Assembly (NCBI RefSeq): GCF_008728195.1
Contig: NZ_CP031598.1
Coordinates: 1,860,001 to 1,924,000, forward strand
Reading direction: 5' to 3'
Origin: Roseovarius indicus
Lineage (GTDB): Bacteria; Pseudomonadota; Alphaproteobacteria; Rhodobacterales; Rhodobacteraceae
Length of the DNA: 64,000 nucleotides
This document shows, in pieces, positions 8,271-17,583 of this stretch (within the stretch, counting starts at the first letter, position 1; each line of letters begins with the position of its first letter). The notes beneath the pieces are model-generated. The model searched no databases, had not been told where the DNA came from, and saw only the letters and a program-made list of their open reading frames with translations. The position numbers were made by a program, and so were the translations under genes.

Positions 8271-9626
8271 CTATCCGTAGACGATGTTCGGCAGCCAGGT
8301 GATGATCTGCGGGAAGAGCATGCACATCACCAGTCCCACGATCTGAAGGAAGAGGAAGGGCAGGGCCGAGCGGAAGATGTCGCCCATCGGGATCTCCGGC
8401 GGGGCCACGCCGCGCAGGTAGAAGAGGGCGTAGCCGAAGGGCGGCGACAGGAAGCTCATCTGCATGTTGACGAGGTAGAGCACGCCGAACCACAGCACGA
8501 GGTCGCCTTCGTCCCCCAGCCCGAAGGCCTGGGCGCCGAGCGCCTTGACGATGGGCACGAAAATCGGGACCGCCAGAAGCAGGATGCCGACCCAGTCGAG
8601 GAACATGCCCAAGAGGATCAGAACGATCTGCATCAGGATCAGGATGCCCCACGGCCCGAGGCCGAGGCCTGTCATCGTCTGTTCGACGAAGTGCTGGCCG
8701 CCTTCGAGCACGTAGAGGCCGACGAAGATGGTCGCGCCGAACATGATCCAGATGACCATGGCCGAGGCCTTGAGCGTGGTGAGGCAGGCCTCGCGCACGG
8801 TGGCCCAGTTGAGCTTCTGGTGGATGGCGGCGACGATGAAGGCGCCGAAGGTGCCGATGCCGGCCGCTTCCACCGGGGTGGCGACGCCGGTGAAGATCAC
8901 GCCGAGGACCACCACGATGAGCGTGAGCGGCGCGGCCATGTTGCCCAGCAGGCGCAGTTTCTCGGCGGTGCTGACGCGTTCCTCGACCGGGATGGGCGGG
9001 CCTTTCTGGGGATTGGCGTAGCACATCACGGTGACGTAGAGGATGTAGAAGCCCGAGAGCATCAGGCCCGGCAGGACCGCGCCGATGAAGAGCTCGCCCA
9101 CCGATTGCTCGGCCACCACCGCGTAGATGATGGCGAGGATGGAGGGCGGGATCAGGATGCCCAGCGTGCCGCCCGCCATGATCGAGCCCATGGCGATCTT
9201 GGGGTCGTAATGGCGTTTGAGCATGGCCGGAAGCGCGATGATGCCCATGGTGACCACCGCCGCGCCGATGACGCCGACCATTGCCGCGAGGATCGTCGAG
9301 GCGATGATCGTGGCAGCGGCAAGCCCGCCCTTCACGCCGCCCAGCAGCTTGTAGATGACGTCGAACATCTCGTTGATGATGCCCGCCCTTTCCAGCATCG
9401 CGGCCAGGAAAATAAAGAGCGGGATGGCCGAAAGCTGGTAGTTGGTCATCAAGGGGAAGATCCGCGACGGCACGATGTTGAGCGTGCGCGCATCGCCGAG
9501 GATGAACAGGAAGACGCAGGCCAGGCCGCCGGTCACGAAGGCCAGCGGCAGGCCGGCCATCAGCAGCACGATGAGGCTGCCGAACATCAGCAGCGTGAGC
9601 CATGCAATGTCAATCTCGATACCCAT
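8271..9626 (-). CDS. dctM: TRAP transporter large permease (DctM family)
   Basis: This 451-residue membrane protein is the ion-coupled transport channel of a tripartite ATP-independent periplasmic transporter. It has about twelve or thirteen helices and family motifs such as AMVGVIGAAVVTMGIIALPAML, MAGGTLGILIPPSI and FLDWVGILLLAVPIFVPI. Length is normal. It is last in a dctP-dctQ-dctM operon read from the minus strand, three bases after dctQ. The substrate cannot be read from this subunit; carboxylates are usual. Confidence 0.93.
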   Translation of the reverse strand: MGIEIDIAWLTLLMFGSLIVLLMAGLPLAFVTGGLACVFLFILGDARTLNIVPSRIFPLMTNYQLSAIPLFIFLAAMLERAGIINEMFDVIYKLLGGVKGGLAAATIIASTILAAMVGVIGAAVVTMGIIALPAMLKRHYDPKIAMGSIMAGGTLGILIPPSILAIIYAVVAEQSVGELFIGAVLPGLMLSGFYILYVTVMCYANPQKGPPIPVEERVSTAEKLRLLGNMAAPLTLIVVVLGVIFTGVATPVEAAGIGTFGAFIVAAIHQKLNWATVREACLTTLKASAMVIWIMFGATIFVGLYVLEGGQHFVEQTMTGLGLGPWGILILMQIVLILLGMFLDWVGILLLAVPIFVPIVKALGAQAFGLGDEGDLVLWFGVLYLVNMQMSFLSPPFGYALFYLRGVAPPEIPMGDIFRSALPFLFLQIVGLVMCMLFPQIITWLPNIVYG

Positions 9627-9629
9627 GGC

Positions 9630-10850
9630 TTACCCCGCCTGCAAGTTTTGACGAACGATGTCGACGTCGCGGGCGAGCTTGGCGATCCCCTGCAGGATCA
9701 GCAGCACCGCGCCCACGACGATGGCCCATTTGAAGGGCCAGTAGGCGATCGTCCATTCCGAGAAGGAAATCTCGTTCACCACGGTCGCATCCATCGCGAA
9801 GATCCAGCCGGTGACCAGCAGGGTGCCCGCGAAGATGAAGAAGAAGATCGAGGTGAAGAGATCGACCACCGCTTTGCGCAAGGGCGACCATTCGGCGTAG
9901 AACACGTCGACCTTCACATGGGCATCGGTCAGCGCCGCGTAGGCGCCGGCGATGAGGTACTGCATCCCGAACATCAGGAACATGCCCTCGTGGACCCAGA
10001 TGGTGGGCGAGTTGAAGACGTAGCGGGCGACGACCTCGAAGTAATAGGCGAAGACCGCGATGACCGCCCAGTAGGAGACGAACTCGCCGCAGAAATAGGA
10101 CATCCGGTCGATCGCCCCGGTCCAGCCGGTGCCGATATGGTCGTGGTCCTTTTTCTCCTCCTCGTGCTCGATATGTTCGAGCGCCGCCGCGGCCGGGTCG
10201 GTCTTAGTCGGTTCGGCGTCGGCGCGGGCCTGGGCCTTGCGGACCATGCCGGGGATCAGCACCGCGTCGATGGCGATGAGCGCGCAGAGCAGCATGAGCG
10301 CGTAGAAGGCGAAGTCGGACCATTGCTGGCGGGCGGCGCGGGCGTTCTCGAGCGCGGGGCCCGCGGCCTCGAGATCGGCGCGGGCGCCGTCGAGACGCTC
10401 GGCGTCGGTGACCTTGGCCTCCTGCGCCTTTTCCAGCTCCTTCTCGGCGCGGATCTGGGCGAAGGAGCCTTCCTCGGCCTCGGCGAGATCGGCCTCAAGC
10501 CCGGCGATCTTGTCGTCGGCGCCCGCCACCTTGGGTTCGAGCCGGTCGACGATGCGTTGGGCGCTGCTGACGGCGTTGGCGGTTTCGCTGACCACCTCGC
10601 GGGCCTCGCGGCCCTGGGCGTTGAAGACCAGGATCGAGAAGAAGATCGGCAGGAAGATCAGCCCCCACATGTTGCGGAGGTAAAGCCGGTGCAGGCCGAG
10701 CAGCCCGCCGGTGAAGAGGATCATGTAGGCGATGGGCACCGAGTAGCCCGGTGTCCGCCGCCGGCGGGCCATCACCATGGCGACGAGGGGGAAGACGATG
10801 AGGCCCCCCCAGTACAGCCAGTGCGGCAGGATGAAATCTATGCTGGGCAT
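9630..10850 (-). CDS. dctQ: TRAP transporter small permease with N-terminal TM2-like and coiled-coil extension
   Basis: A normal DctQ is about 160-220 residues; this protein is 406. Residues 1-75 hold two or three hydrophobic helices with a TM2-like core (GYSVPIAYMILFTGGLLGLH). Residues 80-170 form an Ala/Glu-rich coiled coil (LEADLAEAEEGSFAQIRAEK). Another helix follows near 180-200 and then an acidic/His linker (EHIEHEEEKKDHDH). The DctQ domain occupies about 235-400 (YFEVVARYVFNSPTIWVHEG, YLIAGAYAALTDAHVKVDVF). It bridges DctM and the periplasmic binding protein. It is second in the dctPQM operon. The extension is unusual and its role is unknown. Confidence 0.9.
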   Translation of the reverse strand: MPSIDFILPHWLYWGGLIVFPLVAMVMARRRRTPGYSVPIAYMILFTGGLLGLHRLYLRNMWGLIFLPIFFSILVFNAQGREAREVVSETANAVSSAQRIVDRLEPKVAGADDKIAGLEADLAEAEEGSFAQIRAEKELEKAQEAKVTDAERLDGARADLEAAGPALENARAARQQWSDFAFYALMLLCALIAIDAVLIPGMVRKAQARADAEPTKTDPAAAALEHIEHEEEKKDHDHIGTGWTGAIDRMSYFCGEFVSYWAVIAVFAYYFEVVARYVFNSPTIWVHEGMFLMFGMQYLIAGAYAALTDAHVKVDVFYAEWSPLRKAVVDLFTSIFFFIFAGTLLVTGWIFAMDATVVNEISFSEWTIAYWPFKWAIVVGAVLLILQGIAKLARDVDIVRQNLQAG

Positions 10851-10927
10851 TGTCTTTCCGCTTGTGCGCGCGTGTCGGGCCCCCGCGATGGCGGAGGCCC
10901 GGTTTCCATCAGGTCAGGAGCGGTCGA

Positions 10928-12031
10928 TCAGAGATCGAGTTCCTGGCCTTCGACCATGTCGGGCGTCACGTAGCCAAGCGAGCCGGACATCATATAGTCG
11001 AGCTGGGTCTTGAACACGCGGGCCGCGTTCTTGTCGCGGTTGGCGTATTTGTACCAGATCGGCACGGCGACCTCGGTCATGATTTCCACGTCGGTCTGGC
11101 CGAGGCGGGTAACCTCGGTGCCGTCGGCCTCGAATTTCTCCCAGGCTTCCTGGTCGGCCTTCTGGATGGCGGCGTGGTGCATGTCGGAATAGCTGTGCAC
11201 TTCCATCTCGACGAATTGCTTCATCTCGTCGGAGAGGGCGTTCCAGCTGTCCATGCCCACGGTCAGATCCATGATGTCGACGGGCTGGTAGACCGACATG
11301 AAGCCCGGCGGGCCCATCGAGATGTAATCGGTCACCTGGCTGAAGCCGAGCGCGTAGTTCACCGCCGGGCCCACGTAGTCGGCCACGTCGATGGTGCCTT
11401 TCTCCAGCGCCGGGAAGATTTCCGAGCCGGGCAGGAGCGTGGTTTTGGCGCCAAGGGCCGAGAAGAGTTCGGCGACCATGCCGCCGGGGGCGCGCATCTT
11501 GCGGCCGGCGAAATCGTCGACCGAGCGGATCGGCACCTTGGAGTGGATGATGTTCGGCCCGTGGTGGATGGGGCCGACGAAGTGCATGTTCTGCTCGGCA
11601 TAAAGTTCGCGCGCCATTTCGAGGCCGCCGAGGCCGTAGTAGAACACGTCGAATTCATGCGGGTTGCGCAGGCCCATCGGGTAGCTGGTCAGGAACATGG
11701 CCGCCGGGATGATGCCCTGGGCGTAGATGGTGAAGGGGTTCACCGCGTCGAGCACGCCGTTCTTGACCGCGTCGTAGAGCTGGAAGTCGCCCACGACGTC
11801 ATTGGCGCCGAAGGATTCGAAGGCCAGCTCGCCGCCGGTCTTTTCCTGGATCGAGGCGGCCCAGTCCTTGAAGATCTGCAGGCCGATGCCGCCGGGCCAC
11901 GAGGTTTGCACCTTCCACGTGGTGCCCTGGCCTTGCGCGGTCGCGATGGCCGGGGCGGAAAGCCCGGCTGCGCCCGCTGTCGCCAGCCCGGTCAGCGCCG
12001 CGCGACGTGAAATCGTCTTGTTATGTGTCAT
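10928..12031 (-). CDS. dctP: TRAP transporter periplasmic solute-binding protein (DctP family)
   Basis: This 367-residue binding protein feeds the DctQM permease. It has a twin-arginine-type signal (SRRAALTGLATAGAAGLSAP), suggesting export in folded form. The start is the second of two adjacent ATGs, five bases after GGAGG; the first (12034) is too close. The mature part has the DctP layout, with TWKVQTSWPGG at the start and FAGRKMRAPGGMVAELFSAL in the second lobe. The general pattern resembles TakP-like 2-oxoacid-binding proteins, but the ligand is inference. It is the first gene of the operon, 77 bp before dctQ. Confidence 0.9.
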   Translation of the reverse strand: MTHNKTISRRAALTGLATAGAAGLSAPAIATAQGQGTTWKVQTSWPGGIGLQIFKDWAASIQEKTGGELAFESFGANDVVGDFQLYDAVKNGVLDAVNPFTIYAQGIIPAAMFLTSYPMGLRNPHEFDVFYYGLGGLEMARELYAEQNMHFVGPIHHGPNIIHSKVPIRSVDDFAGRKMRAPGGMVAELFSALGAKTTLLPGSEIFPALEKGTIDVADYVGPAVNYALGFSQVTDYISMGPPGFMSVYQPVDIMDLTVGMDSWNALSDEMKQFVEMEVHSYSDMHHAAIQKADQEAWEKFEADGTEVTRLGQTDVEIMTEVAVPIWYKYANRDKNAARVFKTQLDYMMSGSLGYVTPDMVEGQELDL

Positions 12032-12239
12032 CATATCCTCCCTAGTGTTTGGCGGTGTGCCGCGGCGCCCTCCCTGACGCCGGCGGCGCAAGTTGCCGCG
12101 ACGTCCAAACTAAAGCTTCGCTGAAATTGGTAAAGGTTTTTTTCCAATTCGGCCCATTGCGCGGTTTGCGCCGGGGGCACTGGCCGTGCTCGGCGGGTCT
12201 GATAGCGTGCGGGGAAGAGGGAATCGGAAGGAGCGGGAC

Positions 12240-12941
12240 ATGGCGGAAAAGGTTTGCGTGATCATCGGCGGCGGGCGCGGCATGGGCGCCGCGACCGCGC
12301 GGGAGATGCACGGGCGGGGGTACAAGCTGGCCTTGATGTCCCCTTCGGAAAGCTGCGAGGCCCTGGCGGCCGAGCTGGGCGGGGTGGCAAGGCGCGGCAA
12401 GGCGGAGACAGCGGAGGACACGCAGGCGCTGTTCGACCTGGCGATGGAGACCTATGGCCGGATCGACGCGCTGCTCATCCATGTGGGCGGGCCGCCGAAG
12501 GGCGACCTGCTGGAGATATCGGAAGAGGACTGGGACCGCGCCAACGAGATGGTCATCAAGCCGGTGATCCGGATGGCCAAGCTGGTGACGCCGGTGATGG
12601 AGAAACAGGGCGGCGGGTCGATCGTGGCGATCACCACGTTTTCGGCCTTCGAGCCGAGCCTGACCTTTCCCACGTCGAGCGTCTACCGGGTGGGGGTGTC
12701 GTCTTTCGCCAAGCTCTATTCCGACCGTTACGGGCCGGCGAATATCCGGTTCAACTGTTTGCTGCCCGGTTTTACCGACAGTCTCGACCTGCCGCAGAAG
12801 TTTGCGGAGATGTCGGCGCTGGGCCGGCTGGGCCGCGCCGAGGAACAGGCCAAGGCGGCGGCGTTCCTGCTGAGCGAGGACAGCAGTTACATCACGGGTC
12901 AGTCGCTCAGGGTCGACGGGGGCGTGACGCGGCATATGTAG
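12240..12941 (+). CDS. short-chain dehydrogenase/reductase-like protein lacking the catalytic Lys
   Basis: A 233-residue Rossmann-fold protein. The nucleotide-binding motif is IIGGGRGMGAATAREM, and LIHVGGPP replaces the usual NNAG. A Ser is present in ITTFSAFEP, and the active-site Tyr region reads SSVYRVGVSSFAKLY. The residue four after Tyr is Val, not the Lys of the standard YxxxK motif. The C-terminus GQSLRVDGG is typical of FabG-like enzymes. AAGGAG precedes the ATG at 12240; an upstream ATG at 12186 has no such site. It is divergent from the TRAP operon. Substrate unknown. Confidence 0.85.
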   Translation: MAEKVCVIIGGGRGMGAATAREMHGRGYKLALMSPSESCEALAAELGGVARRGKAETAEDTQALFDLAMETYGRIDALLIHVGGPPKGDLLEISEEDWDRANEMVIKPVIRMAKLVTPVMEKQGGGSIVAITTFSAFEPSLTFPTSSVYRVGVSSFAKLYSDRYGPANIRFNCLLPGFTDSLDLPQKFAEMSALGRLGRAEEQAKAAAFLLSEDSSYITGQSLRVDGGVTRHM

Positions 12942-13016
12942 TGTGGCGTGATCCCGCCCGTCGGGCCCGGGCCGCGGAGTTGTGACGTGCATTGACCCGG
13001 GCCGGGCGGCTAAAAT

Positions 13017-14297
13017 ATGCCGGCCACTCAGATGCCGATGGACGGACCTTTGCCGATGATGCTGCGCGCCCTTGCTTTGCTGATGGTTGTCACCTGCCTG
13101 CCGGCGGTCGCCGGGGCGGTGGACCGGGCTGCCGTCGAGACACAGTACCAGCGGTGGCTGGAACAGACCGTGTGGCCGCAGGCGCGCGCCAAGGGTGTGT
13201 CGCGCGGCACGTTCGAGCGGGCGTTCAAGGGGGTCACGCTGAACTGGAAGCTGCCTGACCTGGTGCCGCCGGGCACGCAGGCGCGTACGCCCGAGGACCA
13301 GTTCCAGGCCGAGTTCGGATCGCCGGCGCGGTATTTCGGCGGCAACAAGCTGGAGAGCGCCACCTCGGTCGGGCGGGTGATGGCGAAGCGGTACGCGGGC
13401 GTGCTGGCCGCGGCGGAGGCGGCGACGGGCGTGCCCGGGCGGATCGTGCTGGCCGTCTGGGGCCGCGAAAGCGGCTATGGCCGCGTGGCCATCAAGTATG
13501 ACGCGTTCGAGGTGCTGGGGACCAAGGGGTTCATGAGCACGCGGGCGGGTTACTTTACCGAAGAGCTGATCGCCGCGCTGCAGATCGCCGAGGCGGGCCA
13601 TGCGCCGGGCGGCGGCATGAAGAGCAGCTGGGCCGGGGCGCTGGGCCAGCCGCAGTTCATGCCCTCGCGGTATTTGCAGTTTGCCACGGATGGCGATGGC
13701 GACGGCAAGGCGGATATCTGGAATTCGGAGGCGGATACCATCGCCTCGATCGCCCGGTACCTGGAGCATTTCGGCTGGGTGCCGGGGCGCGACTGGGGGT
13801 TCGAAGTGCGGGTGCCTGCCTCGGTGTCCTGCGCGCTGGAAGGCCCCGACCAGGGGAGGCCGATTGCGGACTGGGCCGAGATGGGCGTGACACGCGTGTC
13901 GGGCCGGCCGTTTCCCGAGCATGAATTGCGCGGCGAGGGTTACCTGATGATGCCGGCGGGCCGGAAGGGGCCCGCGTTCATCGTGACGCCGAATTTCTAC
14001 GTGCTGAAGAAGTATAACGAGAGCGATCTTTACGCGCTTTTCGTGGGGCATGTGGGCGACCGGATCCAGTACGGGATGAAGGATTTCCGGGGCGACTGGG
14101 GCCGGGTCGGGGGCCTGAAACGCTCGGACGTGGCGGCGATGCAGCGGGCGCTGGTGGATATGGGCCATGATGTCGGTGGCGCCGACGGGCTGGCGGGGTT
14201 CAAGACGCGCCGGTCGATCGGGCGGTGGCAGGCCGAGGCGGGGAGCGCGCAGACCTGCTTTCCGGAGGCGTCGATGAAGAAGGCGCTGGTGCGGTAG
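13017..14297 (+). CDS. lytic murein transglycosylase (MltB-like) with peptidoglycan-binding domain
   Basis: Up to 426 residues. It cleaves the MurNAc-GlcNAc bond of peptidoglycan in the periplasm. The catalytic Glu is in IVLAVWGRESGYGRV. GALGQPQFMPSRYLQ and the DGDGDGKADIWN segment are typical of the family. About residues 355-410 form a peptidoglycan-binding type 1 domain (AAMQRALVDMGHDVGGADGL). The signal peptide is LRALALLMVVTCLPAVAGA. The start could be 13017, or 13056/13059, where the signal peptide would begin more naturally; no ribosome-binding site decides it. Confidence 0.9.
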   Translation: MPATQMPMDGPLPMMLRALALLMVVTCLPAVAGAVDRAAVETQYQRWLEQTVWPQARAKGVSRGTFERAFKGVTLNWKLPDLVPPGTQARTPEDQFQAEFGSPARYFGGNKLESATSVGRVMAKRYAGVLAAAEAATGVPGRIVLAVWGRESGYGRVAIKYDAFEVLGTKGFMSTRAGYFTEELIAALQIAEAGHAPGGGMKSSWAGALGQPQFMPSRYLQFATDGDGDGKADIWNSEADTIASIARYLEHFGWVPGRDWGFEVRVPASVSCALEGPDQGRPIADWAEMGVTRVSGRPFPEHELRGEGYLMMPAGRKGPAFIVTPNFYVLKKYNESDLYALFVGHVGDRIQYGMKDFRGDWGRVGGLKRSDVAAMQRALVDMGHDVGGADGLAGFKTRRSIGRWQAEAGSAQTCFPEASMKKALVR

Positions 14298-14347
14298 GGA
14301 TGCCCGAGGCCGTGGCCCAGTGAGATTTTGCCTGTAGGGTGAGGGCC

Positions 14348-14788
14348 ATGGGACCGTACCGGATCACGTCATTGGGGTATGCCGCGCTGTTGCTGCTCAT
14401 GGGATGCGTCGGATTGCTGTATGACCGCCTGTCGCGCGGGCTTGCAGAGCCGGGAGAGGGCGGCCCGTTCTTCTGCCGGGAACTGCTGAGTTCGGGTGGA
14501 GACGACAGCGGGCTGGTGTCGGTCTTTGCCGCCTTCCTGGTGCCTGCGGGTCTGAGACTGGCCCGTCTGTCTGCGGGGCCTGTCGGGTACGAAGGTCTTG
14601 TCTTCCTGATTTGCCTGGTCTTGAGCTGCGCTTCGCTGGTTCTGGCGCGCCTCGACTGCGGGGCGATAGTCTACACCGCTTTTGGCGTGCCCGATCCGAT
14701 GTTGGCGGCCGCGCTGGTCGCTCTTCCGGTCTCCGGGGGCTTGCTGCTGAAGCTGTATTTCGACCGCCGGCAGGGCAAGGGCCGGTAG
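14348..14788 (+). CDS. hypothetical small membrane protein
   Basis: About 146 residues with four hydrophobic segments (YAALLLLMGCVGLLYD, SVFAAFLVPAGLRLA, LVFLICLVLSCASLVLA, AAALVALPVSGGLLLKLYF) and a basic C-terminus. GAGG lies upstream of the ATG at 14348. No family is recognised. It starts 50 bases after the lytic transglycosylase gene and may be cotranscribed with it. It converges on the PP-loop gene with a 30-bp gap. Confidence 0.6.
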   Translation: MGPYRITSLGYAALLLLMGCVGLLYDRLSRGLAEPGEGGPFFCRELLSSGGDDSGLVSVFAAFLVPAGLRLARLSAGPVGYEGLVFLICLVLSCASLVLARLDCGAIVYTAFGVPDPMLAAALVALPVSGGLLLKLYFDRRQGKGR

Positions 14789-14818
14789 AGCCGGTCTTTT
14801 CCGCCGCCGATCGCCCGT

Positions 14819-16624
14819 TCAGCCCTTCATCACCGTCAGGAAATCGTTGAAGGCCTGCATCCGCGAGGCGAGGGCGCCGGGGCGGTTGATGCCGGCCTTG
14901 TTGCCATCCATCTTCTCCCACGCCGTCTTGCCCTGATTGTAGAGCTTGTCGGAGGCGTAGATCGAAAGGTCGGACTCCTGGGCGCGGAGGCGGTCGAAAT
15001 TCTCGGAGAACATCTTCCAGCAGATGTCCTTGAAATCGATCCGCACCGGGTCGGGGCGCCTGACGGGCGGCCGTTTCGAGGGCACGTGCTGATCCAGCAC
15101 CTCGAGAGCGGGGGGGAATTCGAGCACCTGCCCGTCATATTGCGAGGGGCGGTGGTAGTCGGACTGGGTGAAATCGACATCCCAGGGCTTGTCGTACTGG
15201 ACGTAGGCCAGCTTTTCACAGAGCGCGCGGGTGATATCGAAGACCACGCGGCCGGTGGCCTTGACCTCGGGCGGGAGGCCGCGGGCGGCCTTGAGGAGCG
15301 AGATCGAGACGCCGGGGTTGATGTCTTCCGCGATGCCGATCTTGGGCATCTTGATGCCGTAGTGATAGCTGTTGCGGAAGAAGAAGTAGTGGCTGTCGAC
15401 CTTCTGGCTGAAGGTCTCGCCGGGCAGGCGGTCGAACGTGTCGGCGTAGTACGGCATCGCCGCGGTCAGGATTTCGGGCGTGTCGTCCCACGGGTCGCGG
15501 GCCCTGAGGTGGCGGTTCAGCGTGTCGGGGTCGTAGGGCTCGCGGCGGTCGGTGACCTGCAGGAATGTCTGGAACACGTCGCGGTAGATCTCGCCCGCCC
15601 CGCCGAGCATGCGGACGCCCTTGATCTCGGCCAGCTCCTGGACGGTGTTGAGCTGTGTCTTGGCGAAGAAGTGATACGCGCCGAAGAGGTGGCTGCGCCG
15701 TTTCAGAAGGCGGTCGCGCGGGGTGGTGATGTCCCACCCGATGACCTCGGGGTTGGGGTGATAGCTGCCGCCGAATTCCTTGACGAGGCCGGTGGCGATG
15801 GCGAGGTCGACATCGCCCAGCTTGTTGGGGGTCACCTTGGTGTTGAAGACCACGTCCTTGATGCGGCCGAGCGCCACCACGGCCGAGAGCACGATGCGGC
15901 TGTCGCGGCCGCCGGAGATATCGCACAGGACGGGGCGGCCGGAGTCGAGAATGGCCTGCACGTTGGCGATGATCTCTTCGGCGCCTTTCTCGACGAGGGC
16001 ATGGTATTCGTCGGGGGTGAGGTAGTCGGGGTTGCCGTTGGCGTCGGTGGGCGGGCCGGGGAAGACCGCATCGCGCTGATGGGCGGTGACGGTGTTGGTG
16101 ACCTCGACCTCTTCGCCGCCCAAGAGCACGTTCACCCCCTCGACGGGCGTGGCGATGGTGGAAAGCTGGTGGCAGATGACCGAGTTGAAGGCCGCGTTGG
16201 CGAAGGCGCCGCGCAGGTCGAGCCGGCCCACCGCGATGGCCGCGAGGTGCAGCCGGTTGGTGACGATGCCCGCGCCGTAATAGAGCGAATGGTGGGCGCA
16301 GATATCGCTGCGCACGGTGGTCTTCTCGGGCCAGAAGCTGAGCAGGTTGAACATGCCGACGCCGGGCTGTTCGGGGAAGCGGTCGAGCACGGCGGGGCCG
16401 ATCGCGAACTTGCCGTCGAAGATGCCGGTGCCGCTGAGGATGTGCTGACCGCGGGGGAGGTTCCACGTATAGACGGTGTGGCCGTTGCGGACCATGACCT
16501 CGGCGCCCAGGGCGGTGAACTTGGCGCGGAGTTCTTCGGAATCCTTGGTGGTGATCAGGAAGTCGCCGCAGGCGCCGTCATAGGGCACGAAGTCGAGGGA
16601 GTCGGGGCCGTAAGCGTCGTACAT
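14819..16624 (-). CDS. asparagine-synthetase-like PP-loop protein
   Basis: A 601-residue protein. The ATP-binding PP-loop motif SGGRDS lies at residues 237-242 inside PVLCDISGGRDSRIVLSAV, the core of the synthetase half of AsnB-type enzymes. Residues 50-175 resemble the beta-rich class II amidotransferase-like half (GGEEVEVTNTVT), but the protein begins MYDAYG with no Cys2 nucleophile, so glutamine hydrolysis is unlikely. The C-terminal 350 residues match no family I know. It could amidate, adenylate or cyclise a substrate, as relatives in polysaccharide and natural-product clusters do. It lies just outside the bch/crt cluster and appears transcribed alone. Confidence 0.7.
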   Translation of the reverse strand: MYDAYGPDSLDFVPYDGACGDFLITTKDSEELRAKFTALGAEVMVRNGHTVYTWNLPRGQHILSGTGIFDGKFAIGPAVLDRFPEQPGVGMFNLLSFWPEKTTVRSDICAHHSLYYGAGIVTNRLHLAAIAVGRLDLRGAFANAAFNSVICHQLSTIATPVEGVNVLLGGEEVEVTNTVTAHQRDAVFPGPPTDANGNPDYLTPDEYHALVEKGAEEIIANVQAILDSGRPVLCDISGGRDSRIVLSAVVALGRIKDVVFNTKVTPNKLGDVDLAIATGLVKEFGGSYHPNPEVIGWDITTPRDRLLKRRSHLFGAYHFFAKTQLNTVQELAEIKGVRMLGGAGEIYRDVFQTFLQVTDRREPYDPDTLNRHLRARDPWDDTPEILTAAMPYYADTFDRLPGETFSQKVDSHYFFFRNSYHYGIKMPKIGIAEDINPGVSISLLKAARGLPPEVKATGRVVFDITRALCEKLAYVQYDKPWDVDFTQSDYHRPSQYDGQVLEFPPALEVLDQHVPSKRPPVRRPDPVRIDFKDICWKMFSENFDRLRAQESDLSIYASDKLYNQGKTAWEKMDGNKAGINRPGALASRMQAFNDFLTVMKG

Positions 16625-16713
16625 GGGAAGCCTTTGCGTGTTGTCGGAGCCGGCGGACCGGGCGCGGGAAATGAATAACGAACGGGCGCAGGCTTGGAAA
16701 GCGAGAAGCGGCG

Positions 16714-17577
16714 TCAGGGGCCGGTGTCGGCGAGCCAGTCGAGGAGGAGCGGCAGGACGGTTTCCGGGGCTTCCTCATGCGCGAGGTGGCCGAGGCCGGG
16801 GAGGCGCGTGAGGGTGGCGTTCGGCATGGTGGCCGCCGCGCGGTCGGAGGTTTCGGGGGGCACGGCGCGGTCGTTTTCGGCGGCGAGGAAGAGGGTGCGG
16901 GCGGTGATCTGCGGCAGGCGGTCGGCGAGGGGGTCGATGTTCCACTGGGCCATCATCTGTAGCGTGCCGTCGACATGGGCGCGGTCGGCGATGAGGCGGG
17001 CGTAGAGGGCGTAGCCTTCGTCGTCGAGAGTGGAGCCGGTGCCGGCGATGAGGCGGCGGGCGCGGGCGGTGGGGTTGCCGCCGAGGGTGAAGGCCATGGC
17101 GGTAAGCGGGTTGAGGGCGAGCACCTTGGCCAGCACGGGGAAGAGCCAGCCCGCGACGCCTTCGAAGCGGCCGAGGGCGGCGTTGAGGGCGATGACCTTT
17201 GGCGCGGGTGAAAGGCGGCTGGCGAGGTTGAGGGCGAGCGCCGCGCCGGCGGAATGGCCGAGGACGACATCGGGGTGCCAGCCTTCCTGTTGGCAGAGAT
17301 GGGCGATGTCGGCGGTCATGGGCTCGAGCCCGCAGCGGGTTTTCGTGCCGGCGCGGGTGAAGCCCTGGCCGGGCAGGTCGAGGGCGATGACGCGGTGGGT
17401 TTGGGCAAGGGTCGGGATGAGGGCGCGGAAGCTGTGGGTGGAGGCGCCGGCGCCGTGGAGCAGGAGGATAAGCGGGCCGGTGCCGGTTTCCTGCACGTGC
17501 CATTGGTGGGGCTTCGAGGCGATGCGCCGCGAGAGGTGGTGGAGCGGCCATGTGGGGAGGTCGCGGGACCAGTCCAT
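16714..17577 (-). CDS. bchO: alpha/beta hydrolase, putative Mg-chelatase accessory protein
   Basis: A 287-residue alpha/beta-hydrolase-fold protein encoded next to bchD and bchI in purple bacteria. The nucleophile elbow is VLGHSAGAALAL, and ILLLHGAGASTHSFRAL is the oxyanion-hole region. A C-terminal His lies in LPGLGHLAHEEAP. The exact function is unsettled; the family is annotated as assisting magnesium insertion into protoporphyrin IX. It is last in the crtA-bchI-bchD-bchO operon, six bases after bchD. Confidence 0.93.
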   Translation of the reverse strand: MDWSRDLPTWPLHHLSRRIASKPHQWHVQETGTGPLILLLHGAGASTHSFRALIPTLAQTHRVIALDLPGQGFTRAGTKTRCGLEPMTADIAHLCQQEGWHPDVVLGHSAGAALALNLASRLSPAPKVIALNAALGRFEGVAGWLFPVLAKVLALNPLTAMAFTLGGNPTARARRLIAGTGSTLDDEGYALYARLIADRAHVDGTLQMMAQWNIDPLADRLPQITARTLFLAAENDRAVPPETSDRAAATMPNATLTRLPGLGHLAHEEAPETVLPLLLDWLADTGP

Positions 17578-17583
17578 CGCGCG

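Noticed and set aside
8691..10973. A 760-codon frame opposite dctM and dctQ
   Set aside because: It is an antisense shadow: the two TRAP permease genes beneath it are clear, and the product is low-complexity and charged.
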